The notes under the pieces: model-generated
The model's database searches: none
What the model was told of the DNA's origin: nothing
Seen by the model: the letters and a program-made list of their open reading frames with translations, nothing else
From: JAJTHY01 sp964458795
Lineage (GTDB): Bacteria; Pseudomonadota; Alphaproteobacteria; Rickettsiales; Midichloriaceae
Assembly: GCA_964458795.1 (NCBI GenBank)
Contig: CAYWJW010000037.1
Coordinates: forward strand, 1-15,949
DNA length: 15,949 nt
Reading direction: 5' to 3'
Made by a program: the position numbers and the translations under genes
In this document: piece by piece, positions 6,129 through 12,404 of the stretch
How positions within the stretch are numbered: position 1 is the first letter of the stretch
Layout: each line of letters opens with the position of its first letter

Positions 6129-7712
6129 ATGAAAAGAACACTTCCAGAAAATTTTGAAAAAAACGATGATAACAAAAGAACTAAGACGATATTCAAGCTT
6201 GTAAAATCTGGAGACTGCGAAGGGGTTAAGAGCTTGCTTGATGCTGGCGCTGATGTTAATGATACAGCAGATAACACAAAAAAAACCCTCTTAAGCTTAG
6301 CATGTAAACATCTAAATATAGAGATGATTGAGCTGCTATTAGACCGTGGTGCTGATGTGAATCAGAAAGACTCAAGAAAAAATATGCAGTGGAATAATAC
6401 ACCAGTAGCAGAAGCAGTACGCGGCTATATGCGAGGAACACCTGGTTACTTTGAGCCGAAGCTCATGTGCTTAGCAAGTAAAGCGATGAACTTGATTAAA
6501 CTTAATAATATACTGGTTTTGCTGAAACAGCATGGTGCAAATTTTGATGTTGAACCTGATGTCGTAGAAGAATCGCCATTATTAAGCGCGGTAGATCAAT
6601 GCGATCTGGAGTTGGTGAACTTGCTATTAGATTTAGGTGCAGGTCCAAATGTCAGACTTGATTATGATGATGAGAATGAATTTTCGTGTGGTGCGGATAC
6701 TCTTTATGCATTAATGAAATTGCTACTGGAGAAAGGAGCAGATCCAACTATTGATTATAATATAGGATTAGGAGCTTTGCACTTATGCTTAGCAAAGTTA
6801 GAAAATGAAGGGGTAGACTATGATTCTATTTATGCATTAATGAAATTGCTATTGGAGAAAGGAGCAGATCCCAATCTGCAACAAGCTCATGGGCTTACAC
6901 CTTTAAATCTTTTTATGCACATCCGCCCACGCAACAAAGACAACATACATCAATTTTGCACATTGCTTTTTGAGTATAAAGCAGACCCTCACATAGCCGA
7001 TAATATTGGCAATATTCCATTGCGATATGCTCTGCAATTTGAAGTGCATAGAGAAATAATAGAGATGCTATTTGGAAAACTTGATAAGGATAGCATCAAC
7101 TTGCAAAACAATAATGAAGAAACGCTTTTGCATTGCTGCGCTGGGATGCCTAGGACACATAAATATATAAAACCTCTCCTTACTAAAGGAGCAGACCCAA
7201 ATATTAAAGATAGTGAGTTTGCTGGTTATAACCCTTTTGAGCTTTATATGAACGAACGTAGTTCAGTTAAAGATCAATACTGGAATGATCAAGCACAAAT
7301 AGAGTTTGCTGTGATTACCAACTCATTTATAATACGTGGCGCTACGTGGAATGTAATGGTAAGTCTTGGTGTTCGGGATCTTGCAGAGCTGGAAAATATT
7401 ATATCCGAGACTGATCAACTCCGCGCAATAAAAGAAATGGCGCGATATGTGTGTATATTTAAGTGTATTAGCAAGTGTGGCCTAAATTTATTACCTATAG
7501 AACTTCAATTAATGGTTGCTGGCTATTGCTATTTCAGTGAGACAAATGAGATTTTTAAGATTTGTATGAAGCAATTCCAACAAGCAGATATTACCATTAG
7601 TGAACAAGCAGAAAATGCCTATAGAGAATCATGCTTATTACCTTCTTTTGTACAGCAAAATTGCAAGCCCTTGAGCACTGCGCTATCAACTGCGATTTTT
7701 CGAGAATTATAA
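6129..7712 (+). CDS. Ankyrin-repeat protein 1, F-box-like C-terminus
   Basis: A 527-aa protein with no signal peptide. Ankyrin repeats run from about residue 20 to 360: VKSLLDAGADVND, IELLLDRGADVNQ, LVNLLLDLGAGPN, LMKLLLEKGADPN, FEYKADPHIAD and KPLLTKGADPNIK. A non-ankyrin C-terminal region (about 385-527) includes an F-box-like stretch, LNLLPIELQLMVAGYCYF (452-469). Such proteins in Rickettsiales are often secreted effectors that bind host proteins; F-box or PRANC tails would recruit host ubiquitin ligase. That is inference here. It carries an internal 42-residue duplication that its neighbour lacks. The start is fixed by AAAGG nine bases upstream and by the shared N-terminus MKRTLPE(N/D)F with the next gene. 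It is a tandem paralogue of the gene at 7872. Confidence 0.88.
   Translation: MKRTLPENFEKNDDNKRTKTIFKLVKSGDCEGVKSLLDAGADVNDTADNTKKTLLSLACKHLNIEMIELLLDRGADVNQKDSRKNMQWNNTPVAEAVRGYMRGTPGYFEPKLMCLASKAMNLIKLNNILVLLKQHGANFDVEPDVVEESPLLSAVDQCDLELVNLLLDLGAGPNVRLDYDDENEFSCGADTLYALMKLLLEKGADPTIDYNIGLGALHLCLAKLENEGVDYDSIYALMKLLLEKGADPNLQQAHGLTPLNLFMHIRPRNKDNIHQFCTLLFEYKADPHIADNIGNIPLRYALQFEVHREIIEMLFGKLDKDSINLQNNNEETLLHCCAGMPRTHKYIKPLLTKGADPNIKDSEFAGYNPFELYMNERSSVKDQYWNDQAQIEFAVITNSFIIRGATWNVMVSLGVRDLAELENIISETDQLRAIKEMARYVCIFKCISKCGLNLLPIELQLMVAGYCYFSETNEIFKICMKQFQQADITISEQAENAYRESCLLPSFVQQNCKPLSTALSTAIFREL
6703..6871 (+). repeat. Near-identical intragenic direct repeat
   Basis: Two 43-nt copies (6703-6745 and 6829-6871) differ at one position and lie 126 nt (42 codons) apart, in frame. 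Both encode YALMKLLLEKGADP. The paralogue at 7872 has only one matching ankyrin repeat, so one copy is probably a recent in-frame gain in this gene. Confidence 0.85.
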
Positions 7713-7778
7713 AGACCTATAGCGCTTACCAGCTGCTTGTCCAATTTCGGATACGGCAGCTGCAAGAATAGCACACTC
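7707..7778 (-). pseudogene. Remnant of a second copy of the membrane gene at 9547
   Basis: Read on the minus strand from 7778, the sequence gives ECAILAAAVSEIGQAAGKR, then YRSL and a stop at 7707-7709. The C-terminus of the gene at 9547-10140 is ASVYTLCAAAISEIGQVAV, then QHCRT and a stop. The core (C…L-AAA-I/V-SEIGQ-A) and the stop position match, and the DNA is similar too. Upstream of 7778 the similarity ends where the second ankyrin unit begins, so all but the last 23 codons are lost. It has no start codon and is not a working gene. The remnant stop overlaps the end of the first ankyrin gene. Confidence 0.7.
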
Positions 7779-7813
7779 ATTTAATGCATAATAAAGCAAT
7801 AATAATAAAAATC

Positions 7814-7843
7814 TTGACTATTAACATCAGAAGCTCATTATCT
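7814..7843 (+). promoter_or_regulatory. Promoter of second ankyrin gene
   Basis: TTGACT (7814-7819), 18 bp, TTATCT (7838-7843), matching the promoter at 6071-6100. Over the roughly 95 nt before the ATG the two copies differ at about ten positions and by a 2-nt gap. Confidence 0.6.
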
Positions 7844-7871
7844 TCGCAATTATTTACAAGAGTAGTATAAA

Positions 7872-9359
7872 ATGAAAAGAACACTTCCAGAAGATTTTAA
7901 AGATAATAAAGATAGTAAAAGAACTAAAGATATATTAGAACTTGTTAAAGCTGGAGATTGCGCAGCTGTTCAAAGCTTGCTTGATGCTGGCGCTGATGTT
8001 AATTCAATACCTCCTAATTATTACAGGTCGCTCTTACATAAAGCATGCCATGGGTTAGATGTAGAAATGGTTAAGCTGCTATTGCAATATAAAGCCGATC
8101 CAAATGCCAGCATTGATGATTATACACCTGCGGCAAGAGCAATACATAAGTATGTAGATAAAGAAAAAGACTTTGATAAGCTTGAAGAGGTATTGAAATT
8201 ACTGCGTGATAACGGTGCAAATTTTAATGTTCAGTCAAGCAACAATGAAGCCATACCATTATTATGTGCAGCGAGAAGGTGTGATTTTAACTTAATCAAC
8301 TTATTGCTGAAATTAGGCATAGATCCTAATATTAAGTCTATCAAAGCGCAAGCTATAAATAGTGATGAGCTAGATGGGCTTTGCAATGATGACAGTGATA
8401 TGGGAGCCCTGCATATCTTGGTCTTAAATCAAAAAGAAGAGGATTATGATAAAACTATTTCATCAATAGAATTATTGCTAGATCATGGTGCTGATTACAA
8501 TCTTCAAGGATTTTATGGACTTACCCCATTGCATGTAGCTATGCATGCGAAGTTAAATGATGAGACCTTAGAAAATATTGTGAGATTTTTTATTAACCGT
8601 GGTGCTAATGTAAACATACCTGATGGTGATGGTAATCTTCCTTTAACAAAGATTATAGAGAGACAGTGTAGTTTGGGTATAAATCCACTAGGTAATCTGA
8701 CAAAATTACTTATTGAAAAACTGGATAATCCTAATCTACAAAACAGTAAAGGAGAGACTTTGCTTCACCAGTGTTGTGACGATCTTGAAATAGATATCAA
8801 CTATATTAAGGCGTTACTTAATAAGGGAGCAAATCCAACTATTAGCAATAATCGCGGCAACTTCTCTGCTATTGAAAGCTTTGTGGAAAACTATGAGGAT
8901 CCTGGTCCGCACTTCGTCAAAGTTTGCCATTTATTTTCACAATCTCCACATATCCTAGCATTAGATGCTTTTGATTCTATAGGAGCCACTCTATTCGGAA
9001 GCTGCAGTTATCACTTACGTTTACCCGCAAGATCATTGTATAAATGCAAGGAAGGGCCAAATGTATTAACTGAATCTTGTAGGATTAAGGCTATTAAAGA
9101 AATTGCAAGATATATGAGTATATTCGAGCGTCTTAGCCATTCTGGCTTATATAAATTTCCTGATGATAGCTTTAATGAAAAAATCATAGGATTTTTATTT
9201 GCAGTCAACACTCCAAATGAAATCTGGCATACAGTCTACTGTGAGTTTAAAAAAGCAGATATCACTCTGCTTGAGCGAACAAAAAATGTTTATAACATGT
9301 TTTGTTGTAAAAACTCTTTCAGAGATAATGAAGTAACTCAGCTTTTTCTAGAATTATAA
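7872..9359 (+). CDS. Ankyrin-repeat protein 2, paralogue of protein 1
   Basis: A 495-aa protein with no signal peptide. Ankyrin repeats run from about residue 20 to 325: VQSLLDAGADVNS, VKLLLQYKADPNA, LINLLLKLGIDPN, IELLLDHGADYNL, GLTPLHVAMH, FINRGANVNIPD and KALLNKGANPTIS. The C-terminal region (about 340-495) is alignable with protein 1 at RIKAIKEIARYMSIFERLS and KKADITLLERTKNVY. The F-box-like position reads YKFPDDSFNEKIIGFLF, less canonical than in protein 1. Its ribosome site is AAGAG where protein 1 has AAAGG. The divergence in the coding region is much larger than in the promoter. It is convergent with the membrane gene at 9547. Probably an effector-type protein, by family habit. Confidence 0.88.
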   Translation: MKRTLPEDFKDNKDSKRTKDILELVKAGDCAAVQSLLDAGADVNSIPPNYYRSLLHKACHGLDVEMVKLLLQYKADPNASIDDYTPAARAIHKYVDKEKDFDKLEEVLKLLRDNGANFNVQSSNNEAIPLLCAARRCDFNLINLLLKLGIDPNIKSIKAQAINSDELDGLCNDDSDMGALHILVLNQKEEDYDKTISSIELLLDHGADYNLQGFYGLTPLHVAMHAKLNDETLENIVRFFINRGANVNIPDGDGNLPLTKIIERQCSLGINPLGNLTKLLIEKLDNPNLQNSKGETLLHQCCDDLEIDINYIKALLNKGANPTISNNRGNFSAIESFVENYEDPGPHFVKVCHLFSQSPHILALDAFDSIGATLFGSCSYHLRLPARSLYKCKEGPNVLTESCRIKAIKEIARYMSIFERLSHSGLYKFPDDSFNEKIIGFLFAVNTPNEIWHTVYCEFKKADITLLERTKNVYNMFCCKNSFRDNEVTQLFLEL

Positions 9360-9450
9360 AATATACAAAATTGCAAAGCTACGACTAAGAAAGTCTAAAC
9401 CTGAGTTCGAGATTAGATTATAAGCAATGCAGTAAGTAAAATCAAACTCC

Positions 9451-9482
9451 TGTCACCCCGCGATCGCAGTCGCGGGGTGACA
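9451..9482. repeat. GC-rich palindromic element
   Basis: Perfect 13-bp arms, tgtcaccccgcga (9451-9463) and tcgcggggtgaca (9470-9482), with a 6-nt loop. It is strikingly GC-rich against the AT-rich surroundings. It belongs by style to the 'GTCATCCCGCG' class of dispersed palindromes of alphaproteobacteria. It lies between two convergent genes and could also halt transcription in both directions. Confidence 0.75.
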
Positions 9483-9509
9483 AAGATTTGTTATGCAATC
9501 TTTATTTTT
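9482..9509 (+). terminator. Possible terminator after ankyrin gene 2
   Basis: Stem aaagatt (9482-9488) and aatcttt (9497-9503) with an 8-nt loop, then ATTTTT. The stem is weak and AT-rich, but it follows directly on the strong GC hairpin at 9451-9482. The two together are a credible stop for the ankyrin transcript. Confidence 0.35.
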
Positions 9510-9546
9510 CAAACGGCTATCCGCCTTTTAATCCCGAACTAAGGTT

Positions 9547-10140
9547 CTAAGTTCTGCAATGCTGTACAGCAACCTGCCCAATTTCAGATATAGCCGCAGC
9601 ACACAATGTATAAACAGATGCTCTAAAAAACGATCTGTATATCTCTAATTCTTTTGCTTCCTTATTTTGTTCTTTCGCTTTTGCTAATTCCCCAGAAATA
9701 GACCAGTAGTTGCATATAGTGCATAAGCTGCACCAAATTGGATTGATAGAGGGTTTCATAAAAAAAGAAGCAACATTACCCAGTATACCTGAGAATAATT
9801 TATTTCTTTCTGCAGACTGATTTTTCTCGATTTGCTCAGCATTACCATCTATCCAACAACATTGGAAAAAGTATTCACATACTGAATATGCAATTACAGC
9901 AGCAGTAGCGCCTAGCGTCCATTTATTAAATTGCTTATAACTACTATAACCAATTCCTGCTAATACGCCAACAGAACACAAACTTAAAGCTTTTTCTAAA
10001 GCTCCATTATTATTGTTATTGAGAAATCTTGCATAGAAGATAGATGCGGTTAATATTGGAGTAAATCCAATCAATTCACAACCTGTAGCGGTTGAAGTCA
10101 CTTTTTTGAATGCATTAAACGCAGTAGCGCGAGAAATCAT
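9547..10140 (-). CDS. Unknown multi-pass membrane protein
   Basis: A 197-aa protein I do not recognise. Hydrophobic segments lie at about 20-38 (CELIGFTPILTASIFYARF), 50-67 (ALSLCSVGVLAGIGYSSY), 73-90 (WTLGATAAVIAYSVCEYF) and 175-190 (VYTLCAAAISEIGQVA). A charged, helical stretch (LAKAKEQNKEAKELEIY) comes before the last. It is cysteine-rich (FFQCCWID, IWCSLCTICNYW) and has a short Asn run near residue 42. It has its own strong promoter. It converges on ankyrin gene 2, and a fossil of a second copy follows ankyrin gene 1, so an ankyrin-membrane gene pairing existed before the duplication. Function unknown; a membrane partner or immunity-type role is speculation. Confidence 0.7.
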   Translation of the reverse strand: MISRATAFNAFKKVTSTATGCELIGFTPILTASIFYARFLNNNNNGALEKALSLCSVGVLAGIGYSSYKQFNKWTLGATAAVIAYSVCEYFFQCCWIDGNAEQIEKNQSAERNKLFSGILGNVASFFMKPSINPIWCSLCTICNYWSISGELAKAKEQNKEAKELEIYRSFFRASVYTLCAAAISEIGQVAVQHCRT

Positions 10141-10173
10141 AAAAACCCAAATTTTCTAAACTTAATCGACAGC

Positions 10174-10203
10174 ATTATAACTAATTTCACATAAATACGT
10201 CAA
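10174..10203 (-). promoter_or_regulatory. Promoter of the membrane protein gene at 9547
   Basis: Minus strand TTGACG (10198-10203), 18 bp, perfect TATAAT (10174-10179). Predicted leader about 27 nt. One of the best promoter matches in the window. Confidence 0.65.
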
Positions 10204-10278
10204 GAAAATAAGCAAAATTTATTTTAAATAGCAATGATTTAACATAACCAAATCTTTTTGTTTTTTAAAACAATTGAT

Positions 10279-10307
10279 TTGAGATAGTGATTAGGTTGGT
10301 GTAGAGT
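10279..10307 (+). promoter_or_regulatory. Possible promoter of ispA
   Basis: TTGAGA (10279-10284), 17 bp, TAGAGT (10302-10307), about 25 bases before the GTG start. The -10 is imperfect, so confidence is low. Confidence 0.3.
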
Positions 10308-10337
10308 TCTGTAAGTTAAAGAGCTAAGAGGTAACGA

Positions 10338-11234
10338 GTGTCATTTGATCATTTGGAGCATAAGTTAGGCGAAATAGGCGAGTTACTGCTTGAAAAGCTA
10401 GCAGAAATATTACCTATGCCAGAAGGAACTATGGAGCAACAGCTATTTGAAGCTATGCGTTATGCCACACTTTCTCGCGGCAAGCGCCTACGCCCCTTCC
10501 TCACCGTTGAAACCGCAGAACTATTTGGTGTAAGCCTTGAATCCTCGCTGCAAACAGCAGCTGCCATAGAACTTATCCACTCCTATTCTCTTATTCATGA
10601 TGATTTACCCGCCATAGATAATGACGATTTCAGACGTGGGCAACCTAGTTGTCATAAAAAATTTGGTGAAGCCGTGGCAATTCTTGCCGGAGATGCCCTA
10701 CTTACTTATTCTTTCCAAGTGTTATCTGATAATGTAACTCATAGAGACCCTTCGGTAAGAATAGAATTAGTAGAATGTATTGCCAAGGCCGCAGGATTTG
10801 GCGGAATGGTGGGTGGCCAGGTTATAGATATCCTCGCACAAAATACTACCCTTGATTTCAACGAAGTGGTGCGCCTGCAACGCATGAAAACTGGAGCATT
10901 ATTTGCTATATCGTGCGAAGCTGCAGCAATTCTGGGCAAAGCGCCACGCAACCTGCGAAACTGTCTACGTGCTTATGCAAATAATTTAGGTTTAGCTTTC
11001 CAGATAACTGACGACCTGCTAGACGCAGAAGGCACGCGTGAAGAAACCGGCAAAGCTGTAAGGAAAGATGAGAAAGCTGGCAAAGCAACCCTAGTATCCT
11101 GCTTAGGTATTGAACAATCCAGAGCACATGCCAAAATGCTAGCCATGCAGTCTATAGAACACCTATCCGCATTCGGCGATCAAGCATCGATGCTAAGAGA
11201 GTTGGCTGAGTATGTGGTGAGTAGGACGAAGTAA
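10338..11234 (+). CDS. ispA: Polyprenyl diphosphate synthase (farnesyl type)
   Basis: A 298-aa protein, a normal length for bacterial farnesyl diphosphate synthase. It condenses isopentenyl diphosphate with dimethylallyl and geranyl diphosphate in the cytosol, feeding quinone side chains and undecaprenyl carriers. The IPP-binding GKRLRP is at about 48-53. The first Asp-rich motif, HDDLPAIDND (D88, D89, D94), has the two-residue insertion of bacterial enzymes and Tyr five residues before it. The K-T-G motif is at 184-186, and the second motif FQITDDLLD at 221-229. The start codon is GTG, with AGAGG six bases upstream. The product chain length is inferred from motif style and could be geranylgeranyl. 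It is convergent with the PIN toxin gene, 5 nt apart. No MEP-pathway gene is in the window. Confidence 0.93.
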   Translation: MSFDHLEHKLGEIGELLLEKLAEILPMPEGTMEQQLFEAMRYATLSRGKRLRPFLTVETAELFGVSLESSLQTAAAIELIHSYSLIHDDLPAIDNDDFRRGQPSCHKKFGEAVAILAGDALLTYSFQVLSDNVTHRDPSVRIELVECIAKAAGFGGMVGGQVIDILAQNTTLDFNEVVRLQRMKTGALFAISCEAAAILGKAPRNLRNCLRAYANNLGLAFQITDDLLDAEGTREETGKAVRKDEKAGKATLVSCLGIEQSRAHAKMLAMQSIEHLSAFGDQASMLRELAEYVVSRTK

Positions 11235-11239
11235 GTTGC

Positions 11240-11650
11240 TTATATGTCCCATGGATTAATGATTTCTAGCATACCAAGATTTCTAAAATCCTTTATATTG
11301 CGCGTTACAACCTTATGATTATGGACTATCGCTGATGCAGCGATTAATGCATCCACAGCTGGTATGTTACTCAATGAGCAAATATACCCCCATTTATCTG
11401 CAACTTTGGCATCTATGTTGATGATTCGCCCATAAAACTTGTCCAATAAATCATTTTCCAACCATTTGATAATCTTCTGTTTTTTTGATTGATCATCAAT
11501 TTTTTCAACTCCTTTTCTTATCTCTCCTAAAGTTATAACACTAAGAGAGCACTTAGTTGAATCAATCGAATCTAACCAATCTAGTACTTTTTTATTTGGG
11601 CTTTTCTTTATGGTCTCTGAAATAACATTGGTATCAAGTAAATACATCAT
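11240..11650 (-). CDS. vapC: PIN-domain toxin (VapC/FitB-like)
   Basis: A 136-aa PIN-domain protein. Acidic active-site residues are visible in order: D6 (YLLDTNVISE), E43 (ITLGEIRKG), D100 (IPAVDALIAASA) and D121 (TRNIKDF). Such toxins are Mg-dependent ribonucleases that cut tRNA or rRNA and are held inactive by the partner antitoxin. The N-terminal LLDTNVISE and the C-terminal VTRNIKDF of this type resemble FitB-like members. Its ATG overlaps the stop of the antitoxin gene as ATGA, showing translational coupling. All key residues are present, so it is probably active. It is the second gene of a two-gene operon read away from the second toxin-antitoxin pair. Confidence 0.92.
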   Translation of the reverse strand: MMYLLDTNVISETIKKSPNKKVLDWLDSIDSTKCSLSVITLGEIRKGVEKIDDQSKKQKIIKWLENDLLDKFYGRIINIDAKVADKWGYICSLSNIPAVDALIAASAIVHNHKVVTRNIKDFRNLGMLEIINPWDI

Positions 11651-11892
11651 AAGTCAATCTCCCTCATAAAAGAAGTATCACGTGAAAAGTCTAGATCCAC
11701 ACCGTTTAATGGGGACTTTCTAAAGAAGGATACTATACTTTCCTCCTTAGAGGTAAGTTTTTTATACCTTTCTATACTCATCACAACCATCTCATTAACT
11801 CCGTGACGAGAAATAATTTGATCTTCAAACTGGGCATTTTTCATAAGTTGAGTCAATTTGGCTTTCGCTTCTTGTAATTGCCATACACGCAT
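11647..11892 (-). CDS. Phd/YefM-like antitoxin
   Basis: An 81-aa protein. The N-terminal domain, VWQLQEAKAKLTQLMKNAQ then IISRHGVNEMVVMSIERYK, is the Phd/YefM fold (DNA binding and dimer). The C-terminal tail after about residue 52 (SFFRKSPLNGVDLDFSRD) would wrap and block the toxin. GGAG seven bases before the ATG is a good ribosome site. It pairs with the PIN toxin just downstream. Phd-type antitoxins coupled to PIN toxins are known though less usual than AbrB-type ones. Autoregulation is likely through the inverted repeat at 11907-11925. Confidence 0.9.
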   Translation of the reverse strand: MRVWQLQEAKAKLTQLMKNAQFEDQIISRHGVNEMVVMSIERYKKLTSKEESIVSFFRKSPLNGVDLDFSRDTSFMREIDL

Positions 11893-11906
11893 AACTATAC
11901 TCCATC

Positions 11907-11925
11907 TAACTAGTCATACTAGTTA
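11907..11925. promoter_or_regulatory. Inverted-repeat operator of the Phd-PIN operon
   Basis: Perfect 8-bp arms, taactagt (11907-11914) and actagtta (11918-11925), with a 3-nt spacer, placed between the -10 box and the ribosome site. This is where an autoregulatory antitoxin complex would bind. The role is inferred from position and symmetry. Confidence 0.6.
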
Positions 11926-11952
11926 TTATAAAGAAAAGCGTTTAAAAAACAA
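11925..11952 (-). promoter_or_regulatory. Promoter of the Phd-PIN operon
   Basis: Minus strand TTGTTT (11947-11952), 16 bp, perfect TATAAT (11925-11930). The operator begins at the last base of the -10 box, so repressor binding would block transcription start. Confidence 0.55.
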
Positions 11953-11962
11953 GCTTCAAAAC

Positions 11963-12010
11963 TACGCAAAAAATATTTTACTCAGGGACTTCCATCACCC
12001 AACATAATCA
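11963..12010 (+). repeat. Dispersed repeat, copy left of the AbrB-PIN pair
   Basis: Contains a 27-nt stretch (11970-11996; aaaatattttactcagg then gacttccatc) identical to 12814-12840. Similarity extends outward on both sides: tacg before it, ataatca after it. Together with the copy at 12811 it forms direct repeats 844 nt apart around the second toxin-antitoxin pair. Confidence 0.85.
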
Positions 12011-12115
12011 TTTATAAACTTGGTAAGAATTAACTTGCCCTATTAACATTTGGCAGAATTAAGTAAAAAAGATGGAAAACATCTCTTAATTACTGATAAG
12101 TAGTATGGAAATTAA

Positions 12116-12144
12116 TTGACATACACCTCCTTACTTAATACCAT
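12116..12144 (+). promoter_or_regulatory. Promoter of the AbrB-PIN operon
   Basis: Perfect TTGACA (12116-12121), 17 bp, TACCAT (12139-12144). The -10 is weak but lies within the operator-like inverted repeat at 12128-12154. A second possible -10, TATAGT at 12144, would need too long a spacer. Confidence 0.5.
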
Positions 12145-12154
12145 ATAGTAAGGA
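12128..12154. promoter_or_regulatory. Inverted-repeat operator of the AbrB-PIN operon
   Basis: Perfect 8-bp arms, tccttact (12128-12135) and agtaagga (12147-12154), with an 11-nt spacer that contains the predicted -10 box. It is followed by a very strong ribosome site, ggggggagga. This layout fits autorepression by the AbrB-like antitoxin or its toxin complex; the role is inferred. Confidence 0.55.
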
Positions 12155-12176
12155 TTAATGTAGGGGGGAGGAAATA

Positions 12177-12404
12177 ATGGATTATTCAACTATTACGTCA
12201 AAAGGTCAGGTTACTATACCAATTGCTGTAAGGAATATGCTGCATCTCGAAGCTGGAAGCCAACTAGAGTTTATAGTTCAAGGAAATTCATTACTTGTTA
12301 TACCTATCAATAAATCAGTAGAAGATCTGGAGGGAATATTGCCAAAACCAGATAAAAGCTTTTCTTGTGAAGAGATAGATAATATTATAAGAGGCAAGCA
12401 GTGA
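12177..12404 (+). CDS. vapB: AbrB/SpoVT-type antitoxin
   Basis: A 75-aa protein. Residues 3-46 (YSTITSKGQVTIPIAVRN then MLHLEAGSQLEFIV) are a classic SpoVT-AbrB swapped-hairpin DNA-binding domain. The tail (KSVEDLEGILPKPD then FSCEEIDNIIRGK) is the toxin-neutralising region typical of antitoxins of PIN toxins. The ribosome site ggggggagga is very strong, as expected for an antitoxin that must outnumber its toxin. Its stop overlaps the toxin start as GTGA. Confidence 0.93.
   Translation: MDYSTITSKGQVTIPIAVRNMLHLEAGSQLEFIVQGNSLLVIPINKSVEDLEGILPKPDKSFSCEEIDNIIRGKQ

Larger units (their letters stand above)
6035..10140. repeat. Tandem duplication of an ankyrin + membrane gene unit
   Basis: Unit 1 (about 6035-7778) and unit 2 (about 7780-10140) share, in order, a roughly 95-nt promoter and leader, a plus-strand ankyrin gene and a convergent minus-strand membrane gene. 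In unit 1 the last gene survives only as a 23-codon remnant at 7707-7778. Homology upstream begins at tttagtgcataata (6035) and tttaatgcataata (7780). This is my reconstruction from the sequence. Confidence 0.65.

Noticed and set aside
11893..12176. CRISPR array or tandem repeat in the AT-rich gap between the two toxin-antitoxin pairs
   Set aside because: The repeats present are two operators and a single copy of the dispersed repeat; there is no regular spacing.
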